A model generated the notes under the pieces. That model was not told where the DNA came from, ran no database searches, and saw nothing but the letters and a program-made list of their open reading frames with translations. This document shows positions 1 through 7,750 of a stretch of DNA of 64,000 nt, one piece after another. Each line of letters begins with the position of its first letter. The first letter of the stretch is position 1. This stretch comes from JALYNX01 sp963780755 (GTDB lineage: Bacteria > Actinomycetota > Acidimicrobiia > Spongiisociales > ZC4RG35), in the NCBI GenBank assembly GCA_963780755.1, contig CAWACX010000002.1, positions 310,001-374,000 on the forward strand, read 5' to 3'. The translations under genes were made by a program, and so were the position numbers.

Positions 1-2
1 GG

Positions 3-443
3 CTGGTCAACATGACCGATGAGAACTTCAGAGCGGTCCTGGAGGTCAACCTGGGGGCCGCCTACCGGCTGAGCACCGAGCTCGCCCCGTTGATGATTGA
101 CGGAGCCTCGATCGTCAACATCTCCTCGCGGGCATACCTGGGCAACTTCGGCCAGTTCAACTACTCGATGTCGAAAGGCGGGGTGGTCGGGCTGACCCGG
201 GCCTTGGCGCTGACCCTGGCCCCTGCGATCAGGGTCAACGCGGTGGCCCCGGGGTTGATCGGCTCCGAGATGAGCCTGGCCATCCCCGAAGAGGTGCGGG
301 AGAGGATGGTCTCGGCTATACCCCTGGAGCGGATGGGTTGGCCGGACGAGGTGGCCAACCTCGTCTGGTTCCTGCTGACGCCGCTGTCGTCTTACATCAC
401 CGGCGAGGTGATCGTGATCGGTGGGGGCCGGAGCCTTTCGTAG
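3..443 (+). CDS. SDR-family oxidoreductase, 3' part only (5' end outside window)
   Basis: C-terminal portion of a short-chain dehydrogenase/reductase; the reading frame is open from the first bases, so the Rossmann N-terminus with the glycine-rich NAD(P) motif lies upstream of the window. Visible SDR marks are the serine strand (NISSRAYLG), the catalytic YSMSK (YxxxK) and the following RVNAVAPGLIGSEM segment, which is the usual PG motif after beta-6. The end (GEVIVIGGGRSLS) is also family-typical. The substrate cannot be told; neighbouring MaoC and acyl-CoA carboxylase genes make an acyl-CoA or ketoacyl substrate plausible (inference). It converges with the MaoC gene, with an inverted-repeat element between them. 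Confidence 0.85.
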   Translation: MVNMTDENFRAVLEVNLGAAYRLSTELAPLMIDGASIVNISSRAYLGNFGQFNYSMSKGGVVGLTRALALTLAPAIRVNAVAPGLIGSEMSLAIPEEVRERMVSAIPLERMGWPDEVANLVWFLLTPLSSYITGEVIVIGGGRSLS

Positions 444-450
444 GGAGCCC

Positions 451-510
451 CCCTCGAGATTTGGACGAACAGGGGTCGAGGAGTGACCTCACGATCCAAA
501 TTTCGGGGCG
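451..510. repeat. Dispersed inverted repeat, copy 1
   Basis: Imperfect inverted repeat between convergent genes. Left arm CCCCTCGAGATTTGGA (450-465), right arm TCCAAATTTCGGGG (495-508), with a shared centre containing GTGACCTCACG. Similar elements occur at 14767-14820 and 31415-31470. It begins 7 bases after the stop of the SDR gene, so it could act as a bidirectional terminator or be a REP-like element. Confidence 0.6.
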
Positions 511-511
511 G

Positions 512-958
512 TCAGTACAGATAACGGCTCACTGTCTCGGCGACCATCGCCGGCTTCTCCCCGCCTTCGACCTCGATGGTGACCTGGCGGTTGACCTGGA
601 TCCCGCCCGGCACCTCGCTGACACCGAGCAAGGCCACCCTGGCCCTGATCCTCGATCCCACAGGGACCGGGGCCGGAAATCGGACCTTCTCCAACCCGTA
701 GTTGATCCCCATCTTCGGACTGCCCACGTCGAGCTCGACCTCGGCGCTGAGCGGGACCGTCAACGCAAGGGTGAGAAAGCCGTGGGCGATGGTCCCCCCG
801 AAGGGCCCACTTGCAGCCCGTGCCGAGTCGACGTGGATCCACTGTTGGTCATCGGTGGCGTCGGCGAAGGCGTCCACCCGCTCCTGTGTGATCTCCATCC
901 AGTCGGTCACCCCTACTTCCTCGCCAATCATCGCCTGGAGTCGGTCGAGCACTTCCAC
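512..958 (-). CDS. MaoC-like (R)-hydratase, hot-dog fold
   Basis: 148-residue MaoC dehydratase-domain protein, the usual length for single-domain (R)-specific enoyl-CoA hydratases. The hydratase signature is clear: DDQQWIHVD (catalytic Asp and His region, about residues 36-44) and FGGTIAHGFLTLAL (about 53-66). It should add water to a 2-enoyl-CoA or dehydrate a 3-hydroxyacyl-CoA. It is divergent from the ferredoxin gene, and the carboxylase and SDR genes nearby suggest a role in acyl-CoA metabolism (inference). The N-terminal Met fits the family start. Confidence 0.85.
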   Translation of the reverse strand: MEVLDRLQAMIGEEVGVTDWMEITQERVDAFADATDDQQWIHVDSARAASGPFGGTIAHGFLTLALTVPLSAEVELDVGSPKMGINYGLEKVRFPAPVPVGSRIRARVALLGVSEVPGGIQVNRQVTIEVEGGEKPAMVAETVSRYLY

Positions 959-990
959 ATCCGGATTCTGGCAGAAGACCCGGTATCGCC

Positions 991-996
991 TAGCTT
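991..996 (+). promoter_or_regulatory. Candidate -10 box for leaderless ferredoxin mRNA
   Basis: TAGCTT ends 9 bases before the ATG at 1006, and no Shine-Dalgarno sequence is seen. This favours ATG 1006 over the in-frame GTG at 997, which would abut the box. Confidence 0.4.
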
Positions 997-1005
997 GTGA
1001 GTGTC

Positions 1006-1311
1006 ATGGCCAAAGAGACGAAATTGATGGTCTGGATCGACCAGGACCTTTGCACCGGCGACGGGATCTGCGAGGAGATCACGCCTGACGTGTTCCTGGG
1101 TCGCGACGACGGGTTGTGGGTGGTGAAGGAGGAGGCCAAGTACTTCGACCGGACGGTGGTCTTCGACGGCGAGCAGGCTCCCGATGGAGCTCGGGGCATG
1201 GCCCGCGTCCCCGACAACCTGGTCCAGGACACCCTGGAGTCGGCCGAGGAGTGCCCCGGTGAGTGCATCATGATCGAGCCCTACAGCGCCGACGCCGTGT
1301 ACGAGGGCTGA
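1006..1311 (+). CDS. Small ferredoxin
   Basis: 101-residue acidic ferredoxin of the type often paired with cytochromes P450 or dehydrogenases. Cluster ligands are in DLCTGDGICEE (Cys-x5-Cys near the N-terminus) and in EECPGECI near the C-terminus, consistent with one [3Fe-4S] or [4Fe-4S] cluster. An insert of about 50 residues (WVVKEEAKYFDRTVVF) separates the two halves and is longer than in minimal members. No redox partner gene is adjacent; the next gene is the carboxylase beta subunit. An alternative GTG start at 997 adds three residues. Confidence 0.8.
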   Translation: MAKETKLMVWIDQDLCTGDGICEEITPDVFLGRDDGLWVVKEEAKYFDRTVVFDGEQAPDGARGMARVPDNLVQDTLESAEECPGECIMIEPYSADAVYEG

Positions 1312-1344
1312 GGCGCCCCCTCCGAACTACTGTCGGCCTCCGAG

Positions 1345-2943
1345 ATGCAGGTCCTGACCACCAGGGTCGATCCCCGTTCCGACGACTACCAGGCCAACCG
1401 CGCCGCGATGGAGGCCAAGCTCGCCGAGTTCGAAGCACTCATGGAGCAGGCCCGCCAGGGCGGCGGAGAGAAGTACATCGCCCGGCACCGGGAGCGGGGC
1501 AAGCTCCTGGCCCGGGAGCGCATCGAGCTCCTCCTAGATCGGGACGCCCCCTTCCTCGAGCTGTCGACGCTCGCCGCCTGGGGGACCGACAAGAACCTGG
1601 GCGCGAACGTGGTGACCGGCATCGGAGTGGTCGAAGGGGTGGAGTGCGCCATCCTCGCCCACGATCCGACCAGCCAGGCAGGTTCGATGAACCGCTACTC
1701 GTTGGCGAAGACCCTCCGCATCATGGACATCGCCGGCGAGAACCGGCTCCCGCTGATCAACCTGGTCGAGTCGGGCGGCGCCGACCTCCCCGACCAGGCC
1801 GACGTCTTCATCGTGGGAGGGAAGTGGTTTCGCAACCTGACCCGCCTTTCCAAGAACGGGATTCCAACGGTGGCCATCGTTTTCGGGAGCTCGACCGCCG
1901 GGGGCGCCTATTTCCCCGCCATGTGCGACTACTCGATCATGGTCAAGGACCGGGCAAAGGTGTTCCTCGGCGGGCCGCCCCTGGTCAAGATGGCGACCGG
2001 TGAGGAGTCGACCGACGAAGAGCTCGGCGGCGCCGAGATGCACTCCCGGGTCTCAGGCCTCTCCGACTACTTCGCCGAGGACGAGCAGGAAGCGATCCGC
2101 ATGGGCCGCGACATCGTGGCCCATCTCAACTGGCGCAAGCAGGGCTACGGTCCGACCAAGGCGCCGGACCCCCCGGCGCACGACATCGACGAGATCCTGG
2201 GGGTGATCCCCCACGACCTGCGGGTCCCGTTCGACATGCGTGAGATCCTGGCCCGGGTGGTCGATGGCTCACGGTTCGAGGAGTACAAGGCGGTCTACGG
2301 CGCCTCGATCCTCACCGGCTGGGCGTCGGTCCATGGGTTCCCCGTCGGAGTGATCGCCAACCAGCAGGGTGTGATCTTCTCGGAAGAGGCGCAGAAGGCG
2401 ACCGAGTTCATCCAGCTCAGCAATCGGTACGACACGCCGCTGATCTTCATCCACAACACCACCGGCTACATGGTGGGCAAGGAATACGAGCAGCGGGGGA
2501 TCATCAAGGACGGGGCGAAGATGGTCAATGTGGTCGCCAACTCCGAGGTCCCCCACATCACCCTGATGGCGGGGGTCTCTTATGGCGCCGGGAACTACGG
2601 GATGTCGGGACGCTCCTACGACCCGAGGTTCGTGTTCGGGTACCCCGGCCACAAGGTTGCGGTCATGGGGCCGAAGCAGCTCGCCGGGGTGATGTCGATC
2701 ATCGCTCGCCAAGGCGCGGAGTCACGGGGAGAGCCCTTCGACGAAGACGCCGACCAGGCGAGACGCGCCGAGATCGAGGCTCAGATCGAGCACGAGGAGC
2801 AGGCCTACTACTCGACGGGACGGGTCCGCGACGACGGGCTCATCGACCCCCGTGACACCAGGGACGTCTTGGGAATCGCTCTGTCGGCAGTTCACTCCGC
2901 GCCGGTCAGGGGCACCGATCGGTTCGGGGTGTTCCGGATGTGA
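1345..2943 (+). CDS. Acyl-CoA carboxylase, carboxyltransferase (beta) subunit
   Basis: 532-residue carboxyltransferase of the propionyl-/methylcrotonyl-CoA carboxylase class, full length for the family. It transfers carboxyl from carboxybiotin to an acyl-CoA. The N-terminal domain carries the acyl-CoA oxyanion segment (FGSSTAGGAYFPAMCDYS, about residues 180-197) and VFLGGPPLVKMATGEE. The C-terminal domain has the biotin-side motif (FIHNTTGYMVGKEYE and AGVSYGAGNYGM). The ELGGAEMHSRVSGLSDY segment resembles methylcrotonyl-/geranyl-type subunits, but substrate assignment is not secure. The partner is most likely the biotin carboxylase/BCCP subunit 1.6 kb downstream on the same strand, separated by three reverse-strand genes. 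Confidence 0.92.
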   Translation: MQVLTTRVDPRSDDYQANRAAMEAKLAEFEALMEQARQGGGEKYIARHRERGKLLARERIELLLDRDAPFLELSTLAAWGTDKNLGANVVTGIGVVEGVECAILAHDPTSQAGSMNRYSLAKTLRIMDIAGENRLPLINLVESGGADLPDQADVFIVGGKWFRNLTRLSKNGIPTVAIVFGSSTAGGAYFPAMCDYSIMVKDRAKVFLGGPPLVKMATGEESTDEELGGAEMHSRVSGLSDYFAEDEQEAIRMGRDIVAHLNWRKQGYGPTKAPDPPAHDIDEILGVIPHDLRVPFDMREILARVVDGSRFEEYKAVYGASILTGWASVHGFPVGVIANQQGVIFSEEAQKATEFIQLSNRYDTPLIFIHNTTGYMVGKEYEQRGIIKDGAKMVNVVANSEVPHITLMAGVSYGAGNYGMSGRSYDPRFVFGYPGHKVAVMGPKQLAGVMSIIARQGAESRGEPFDEDADQARRAEIEAQIEHEEQAYYSTGRVRDDGLIDPRDTRDVLGIALSAVHSAPVRGTDRFGVFRM

Positions 2944-3444
2944 TCATCCCGGGAACCGACGCTCCCAGATCTGTTCGCCGTCGGCGTCGATGACGCCGGT
3001 TGGCGCCAGCCCCAGAGCAGCCGCCACCTTTCCCGACGCGATGTGCTCGGGGTGGACGTGCGCCATCAGGTGCCGGGATCCGTTGTCGACCAGCCAGTCC
3101 CGCACTGCCAGTGCCGCCTCGGTGGCGACTCCCTGGCCCTGCCGGTCCACCCTCACCAACCAGGCAAGCTCGGCCTCGTCGCCGGTGACCGTGGCCTGGG
3201 CGAACCCGATCGCCACATCGCCCTCGAGGAGACGGATGATCCAGTTGTGCCACGACTCTTCCCGGGACGCCGGGCCTGCGACCTGGGCGCGATACCTCGC
3301 TTCCAGCTCACCGAGGTCCGGCGGGTGCCCGCCCGTGAATGAATAGAGCGCCTCGTCAGCAAGCACCGAGACCATCTCCGCGGCATCCGAGACCTGAAGC
3401 GGGGTCAGACGCAGCCTTTCGGTATTTAGCTGTGGCGTGCCCAT
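2944..3444 (-). CDS. GNAT N-acetyltransferase (RimJ/RimL type)
   Basis: 166-residue acetyltransferase. The N-terminal TERLRLTPLQVSDAAEM is typical of RimJ/RimL-like GNATs, and the acetyl-CoA loop is AWLVRVDRQGQGVATEAAL (Q/RxxGxG/A type). The C-terminal part (HVHPEHIASGKVAAALGL) matches the usual N-x-x-S-x-x-x-x-E-K-x-G-F region in a diverged form. The acceptor substrate is unknown. Its stop directly abuts the stop of the convergent carboxylase gene, and its start overlaps the end of the upstream NTF2-like gene by 19 bases, so the two are probably co-transcribed. Confidence 0.82.
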   Translation of the reverse strand: MGTPQLNTERLRLTPLQVSDAAEMVSVLADEALYSFTGGHPPDLGELEARYRAQVAGPASREESWHNWIIRLLEGDVAIGFAQATVTGDEAELAWLVRVDRQGQGVATEAALAVRDWLVDNGSRHLMAHVHPEHIASGKVAAALGLAPTGVIDADGEQIWERRFPG

Positions 3445-3785
3445 TCGTCGTCTGACCCCGTTTCGAAGGTCACCTCGAGCGAAAGCAAGAGATCACCCTC
3501 CCAGTGCATGTCCATGATGCCGGTCCCGCCCCGGGACCAGGCAAACCGAACCACATCGCGGCTGCCTTCGCTGACCACTGACTCCACCAGCATGGTGTCG
3601 TCAGGTGGCATTTGCTGATAACCGGTCCTGATCTGATCACGTCCGCTCATCGACGCGACATCGATCCCCACGAATGACATCTGCGCCCCTGGAGCGAATC
3701 GATCGACGAACGGGTCGAAGTCGCCCGAAGTGACCGCATCGTTGAACGCGGCGACGTGCCGAATCACACGATCTGGGATGCTCAA
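3426..3785 (-). CDS. NTF2-like / SnoaL-like domain protein
   Basis: 119-residue cone-fold protein: an N-terminal helix pair (RVIRHVAAFNDAVTSGDFDPFVDRFAP) followed by strands ending in the MHWEGDLLLSLEVTFE region. Members of this superfamily include polyketide cyclases, isomerases and many proteins without known activity, so no function is assigned. It lies one base from the downstream end of the DUF4230-type gene and overlaps the GNAT gene, suggesting one reverse-strand transcription unit of three genes. Confidence 0.65.
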   Translation of the reverse strand: MSIPDRVIRHVAAFNDAVTSGDFDPFVDRFAPGAQMSFVGIDVASMSGRDQIRTGYQQMPPDDTMLVESVVSEGSRDVVRFAWSRGGTGIMDMHWEGDLLLSLEVTFETGSDDEWARHS

Positions 3786-3786
3786 G

Positions 3787-4500
3787 CTAGGTGGCGGGGC
3801 GAAACTCCACGATGACGTCGCGGTAGCCGAGCCCGATCAGGAAGTCGGAGATGACCTCCCGGGCGTTGTCCTCGGCATCGGCGAGCAATCCATCGTCGAG
3901 GGCGCCCTGGACCAGTACCTCATCGGCGACCTGGCGGGCCTCGGACTCCAACTCGGGATCGCCCTTCGTGAAGAGCCCGGTCTCCCGGTCGAGAACCTGT
4001 GTCGCCTCGTTGTCGACCGCCACGTACTGGATGGTCGCAGCGGGAAGGGTGAGCTCGACCACACCGTCCTCCCCGAGGGTGACATCACGCACGGTCACCT
4101 GGCTGAGGTCGACTCCGGCACCGATCTTGGCCACCGCGAACAGCTGGACGCTGTCGCCCCGTGCCCATGACAGCCAGCCCCGGTCATTGCCCTTCTCCAC
4201 GATCGTGTACTCCACGCTCTCGATGGTGGTGAGGTTGGCCAGGTCACGGATCGAGCTGATCACCACCGGTCCGATCTCCTCATATGGCTCCGGTTCGAAC
4301 ACGGCAGCGAGGTCGGCGGGCGTGGGAACCGAATCGGCCACGCCACGGATCGTCGACACGATCCAGAACCCGATCACGACCGCCATTCCCAGGATCGCAA
4401 TCGCAATCGCGGCGGGGATCAGGCCCCAACGCCTCTTGGGCGCGGGCGCTATCTGGGGAGGCGCGGCGGCCTCTCGCTCCAGGAGTTGGGTCTCAGTCAT
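3787..4500 (-). CDS. Membrane-anchored DUF4230-type protein
   Basis: 237 residues with a proline/alanine-rich cytoplasmic N-terminus, one transmembrane segment (about residues 27-50, IPAAIAIAILGMAVVIGFWI) and an extracytoplasmic domain. The repeating hydrophobic pattern around RDLANLTTIESVEYTIVEKG, and the C-terminal FLIGLGYRDVIVEF, resemble the DUF4230 family, whose function is not established. It is first in a reverse-strand run with the NTF2-like and GNAT genes. Confidence 0.65.
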   Translation of the reverse strand: MTETQLLEREAAAPPQIAPAPKRRWGLIPAAIAIAILGMAVVIGFWIVSTIRGVADSVPTPADLAAVFEPEPYEEIGPVVISSIRDLANLTTIESVEYTIVEKGNDRGWLSWARGDSVQLFAVAKIGAGVDLSQVTVRDVTLGEDGVVELTLPAATIQYVAVDNEATQVLDRETGLFTKGDPELESEARQVADEVLVQGALDDGLLADAEDNAREVISDFLIGLGYRDVIVEFRPAT

Positions 4501-4587
4501 CGCGGGTGTACCTCACACTCGAATAAGGGGACTTGATATAGACGACCTCAAACCCCGCTTTGGTTCCCTCGTTAGCCTCGTCCCCCG

Positions 4588-6555
4588 ATGATCGGGAGAG
4601 TCCTGGTGGCCAACCGAGGGGAGATCGCCCGGCGCGTGATCCGCACCTGTCGTGACATGACGATAGAGACGGTGGCGGTCTATGCGGACCCGGACCGAGG
4701 CGAGCCCCATGTCGGGGAAGCCGATCAAGCGGTGCGATTGCCGGGGTCGAGCCCGATCGACACCTATCTCGACATCGATGCCATCTTGCGGGCGGCCAAG
4801 GAGTCCGGCGCCGACGCCATTCACCCCGGCTACGGGTTCCTCTCCGAGAGCCCCGACTTCGCGCGGGCTGTGGGCGAAGCAGGCCTGATCTGGATCGGGC
4901 CGCCGGCAAAGGCCATCGCCACCATGGGATCGAAGCTGGCCTCCAAGGCGCTGGCCGAGTCGGCAGGAGTCCCCGTCCTCCCCAGCATCGACCTCACCGG
5001 GCTCGACGATGATGCGGCAGTAGCCGCAGCCAATGAGATCGGGTTTCCTGTGCTGGTCAAGGCCAGCGCCGGCGGTGGGGGCAAGGGGATGCGGATCGTT
5101 CGCTCCTCCGACGACCTGGTGGCGGCGATCGCCGGGGCGCGACGGGAGGCGGGGGCCGCATTCGGGGATGACACGGTGTTCCTCGAGCGCTACCTGGAGG
5201 CCCCTCGCCACATCGAAATCCAGGTCATCGCCGACAACCACGGAAACGTCGCTTCCCTCCACGAGCGGGAGTGCTCCATCCAGCGTCGCCATCAGAAGGT
5301 CATCGAGGAGGCGCCCTCGATCGCCATCGACTCCACGGTCAGGCAGCGGATGGGAGAGGCCGCGGTGGCCCTCGCCAGGGGGGTCGGCTACACCGGAGCA
5401 GGCACCGTCGAGTTCCTGTTCCACGACGGGGAGTTCTGGTTCCTGGAGATGAACACCCGACTCCAAGTGGAGCACCCGGTGACGGAGATGATCACCGGCA
5501 TCGATCTCGTCAGGCTCCAGATCGAGATCGCCGGCGGCGGCAGGCTGCAAGAGCAGGTGCTGCAACCGAAGATCGAGGGCCATGCCATCGAGGCCCGCCT
5601 CTACGCCGAGGACCCAGCGCACGACTACCTGCCGATGACCGGCACAGTCCACCAATTCTCCTTTCCGGCAGCGGAAGGTCTCCGAGTCGATTCCGGGGTC
5701 GAGAACGGCTCGGAGATCTCGACCTATTACGACCCGATGCTGGCCAAGGTGATCGCTCACGCCCCCACCCGCGGTGAGGCCGCTGCCCTCCTCGCCGGCG
5801 CCCTGCGCCGTGCCGTGATCCACGGCCCGACCACCAACCGGGACCTTCTGATCCGAATCCTCGAGAACGAGGACTTCATCGCCGGGCGGGTCGACACCCA
5901 CTTCCTCGATGAACGCGAGCTGACCATGCCCCTCGCCGATCAAGATGCTGTCCGAAGAGCGGCGATCGCGGTTGCGATCGCCGACCGCAGTCACCGGCGA
6001 CGGGAGGCTGTCGTGCTGGCCTCGATTCCGGGTGGCTGGCGCAACGCCCCGATCAGCGCCCAGACGAGCGTCTACCGCCACGGTGAGACGGAACTGGCCG
6101 TCGAGTATCGGGTCACCCGGGGCAGGCTCTTGGTGACCGAAGCGGGGGAGATCGAAATCGAGTCGGCATCTCCTGAGCGTGTGGTGGTGACGGTCGCCGG
6201 GGAGGCGCACGAGCTCACCGTGCATCGGGTCGGCGCCATGCGATACGTCGATGGCCCTTCAGGGTCGGTCACCCTCGAGGCGGTTCCCAGGTTCCGGGGT
6301 GCCACGGTCGATGAGGCACCGGGGTCGCTTCATGCCCCGATGCCGGGACGGGTGGTCAGGGTCGAGGTAGCAGTCGGCGACACGGTCACAGAAGGCCAGG
6401 TCCTGATGGTGCTGGAGGCGATGAAGATGGAGCACACCCTGCGGGCGCCGATGCCGGGGACCGTGCAGACGGTCAACGCCACCGCCGGTGAGCAGGTGGG
6501 CGCCGGAAGCGTCCTCGTAGTTGTGGCTGGAACGCAAGCGTCAACTTTGGGTTGA
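4588..6555 (+). CDS. Acyl-CoA carboxylase alpha subunit (biotin carboxylase + BCCP)
   Basis: 655-residue fused subunit. Biotin carboxylase spans about residues 1-450 with the ATP-grasp glycine loop (KASAGGGGKGMRIV), the Glu/Asn/Arg catalytic run EMNTRLQVEHPVTE and the C-terminal BC domain. A middle region of about 120 residues links to the biotinyl domain (about 585-655) with the biotinylated lysine in EAMKMEH. It uses ATP and bicarbonate to charge biotin, which the beta subunit uses. The ATG is preceded by TAGCCT (4573-4578) 9 bases upstream, with no Shine-Dalgarno sequence, so a leaderless transcript is likely. Its stop overlaps the first palindrome controlling the next gene. Confidence 0.95.
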   Translation: MIGRVLVANRGEIARRVIRTCRDMTIETVAVYADPDRGEPHVGEADQAVRLPGSSPIDTYLDIDAILRAAKESGADAIHPGYGFLSESPDFARAVGEAGLIWIGPPAKAIATMGSKLASKALAESAGVPVLPSIDLTGLDDDAAVAAANEIGFPVLVKASAGGGGKGMRIVRSSDDLVAAIAGARREAGAAFGDDTVFLERYLEAPRHIEIQVIADNHGNVASLHERECSIQRRHQKVIEEAPSIAIDSTVRQRMGEAAVALARGVGYTGAGTVEFLFHDGEFWFLEMNTRLQVEHPVTEMITGIDLVRLQIEIAGGGRLQEQVLQPKIEGHAIEARLYAEDPAHDYLPMTGTVHQFSFPAAEGLRVDSGVENGSEISTYYDPMLAKVIAHAPTRGEAAALLAGALRRAVIHGPTTNRDLLIRILENEDFIAGRVDTHFLDERELTMPLADQDAVRRAAIAVAIADRSHRRREAVVLASIPGGWRNAPISAQTSVYRHGETELAVEYRVTRGRLLVTEAGEIEIESASPERVVVTVAGEAHELTVHRVGAMRYVDGPSGSVTLEAVPRFRGATVDEAPGSLHAPMPGRVVRVEVAVGDTVTEGQVLMVLEAMKMEHTLRAPMPGTVQTVNATAGEQVGAGSVLVVVAGTQASTLG

Positions 6556-6587
6556 CAAGTCCCTGGGCGTCAACGTAAGGTTGACGC
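6540..6587 (+). promoter_or_regulatory. Consensus promoter covered by two palindromic operators
   Basis: Operator 1 is GTCAAC-N5-GTTGAC (6540-6556). Operator 2 is a perfect GCGTCAAC-N5-GTTGACGC (6567-6587) ending at the start codon of the next gene. The -35 TTGACA (6552-6557) lies in operator 1, and the -10 TAAGGT (6576-6581, spacer 18) lies in operator 2. This is a classical repressor layout, most simply autoregulation by the HTH protein encoded immediately downstream (inference). Confidence 0.75.
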
Positions 6588-7286
6588 ATGAGTTCCGATC
6601 CCGTTTCCCTGCAAGACCTGATCGATTTCGTGGAGAGCAGGCACCGGACTGCCGACCCGCTGACTCACCTCACCGAGGCCGTGATGCTCTCTGACAGGTT
6701 CGCGGCCATGGCCGATGACCTCGTGGGCCACTTCGTCGACCTCGCCCGGGAGTCGGGCGCCGCGTGGGCCGACATCGGAGCCAGCCTCGGGGTGAGCAAG
6801 CAGGCGGCTCAGAAGCGATTCGTCGACCTCGAAGGCAAGGGATGGTCGAGGAAGGGCCTATTCATGAGGTTCACCGCCGAAGCCCGGGCGGTCGTGATCG
6901 CCACGCAGGAGATCGCCCGGAACCGCGGTGACAACCACATCGGAACCGAGCACCTGATCCTCGGCTTGTTGGACGACGAAGACTCCCGCGCGGCCCGGGC
7001 CCTGGCCTCGTCAGAAGTGACCCGGGCACGGGTCGACGAGGCGATCGGCCCGGCTCCGGTCCCGGAAAAGCGGATCAAGGGGCACATCCCGTTCTCACCC
7101 CACTCCAAGAAGGTCCTCGAGCTCGCCTTGAGGGAGGCGATCAGGGTCAAGGCAAGGTCCATTGAGACCGAGCACATCCTCCTGGCGATCATGCGTGTGA
7201 CGGAGTCGGCCGGTGCCCGGATCTTGGACCGGCTCGGAGTAACCCACCAGTCGATCGAGGGCTGGCTCGCCGAGGCCGCCGGCTAG
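6588..7286 (+). CDS. HTH protein with Clp N-terminal (ClpC-type) repeat domain
   Basis: 232 residues. An N-terminal helical region is followed by a sigma-factor-like helix-turn-helix (AWADIGASLGVSKQAAQKRF, about residues 56-75). Two Clp_N repeats follow, from about residue 80 to 230 (EIARNRGDNHIGTEHLILGL and IRVKARSIETEHILLAIMR). These repeats normally bind substrates or adaptors of ClpC/ClpA, but no AAA+ ATPase domain is present. The combination suggests a transcription factor that senses protein damage or Clp status; that is inference. Translation probably starts on a leaderless message, 6 bases after the -10 box. Its 3' end overlaps the convergent GNAT gene by 4 bases. Confidence 0.85.
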   Translation: MSSDPVSLQDLIDFVESRHRTADPLTHLTEAVMLSDRFAAMADDLVGHFVDLARESGAAWADIGASLGVSKQAAQKRFVDLEGKGWSRKGLFMRFTAEARAVVIATQEIARNRGDNHIGTEHLILGLLDDEDSRAARALASSEVTRARVDEAIGPAPVPEKRIKGHIPFSPHSKKVLELALREAIRVKARSIETEHILLAIMRVTESAGARILDRLGVTHQSIEGWLAEAAG

Positions 7287-7750
7287 CCAAGCCGCAACAT
7301 CGTGACTGTCAGCCCGTCTTCGGACACCGGCTCGAACCCAAAACGCTGGTAGAGGCGTATCGCCGGATTGCGCAGGTCAACGCTGAGACTGGCGCGCGGC
7401 ACAGAGTCCAGCATGGATTCCAGCAAGGCAGTGCCGATACCCCGACCCCGCTCCGGCCCAGTGACTGCGGCCGACAACTCTGGGGTCGCCTCGTCGACGA
7501 ACCCATATCCGGGGTGTGCCGCTGTAAACATACGGACCCAGACCGCCCCGATAGGCGTTTCCCGGGTCGAGGCGATCAGGCCCGAGTCCCCTTCCCGGTT
7601 CCCGAAGCCCTCGATGTAGAGGCTGAGGTGAGGGTCGGACACGATCGATCTCGGCGGCGGCGCCTCACCGTCGGGAACGTAGATCGCTGTGTAGAGCATC
7701 TCCTCCAGGAAGCCTTGGTCGTCCCGGGTGGCCGGCCTGAGGTCGGTCAC
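7283..7750 (-). CDS. GNAT N-acetyltransferase
   Basis: 155-residue GNAT with a clear acetyl-CoA pyrophosphate loop GPERGRGIGTALLESML (about residues 97-113) and the C-terminal NPAIRLYQRFGFEPV motif. Start and upstream stop overlap by 4 bases with the alpha-oxoamine synthase gene, indicating translational coupling in one operon. The acceptor is unknown. Confidence 0.85.
   Translation of the reverse strand: MTDLRPATRDDQGFLEEMLYTAIYVPDGEAPPPRSIVSDPHLSLYIEGFGNREGDSGLIASTRETPIGAVWVRMFTAAHPGYGFVDEATPELSAAVTGPERGRGIGTALLESMLDSVPRASLSVDLRNPAIRLYQRFGFEPVSEDGLTVTMLRLG

Noticed and set aside
4513..6225. Long reverse-strand open frame of 570 codons opposite the carboxylase alpha gene
   Set aside because: Antisense shadow of a high-GC gene; composition is Arg/Gly/His-rich with no motif, while the forward frame has every biotin carboxylase and biotinyl motif.
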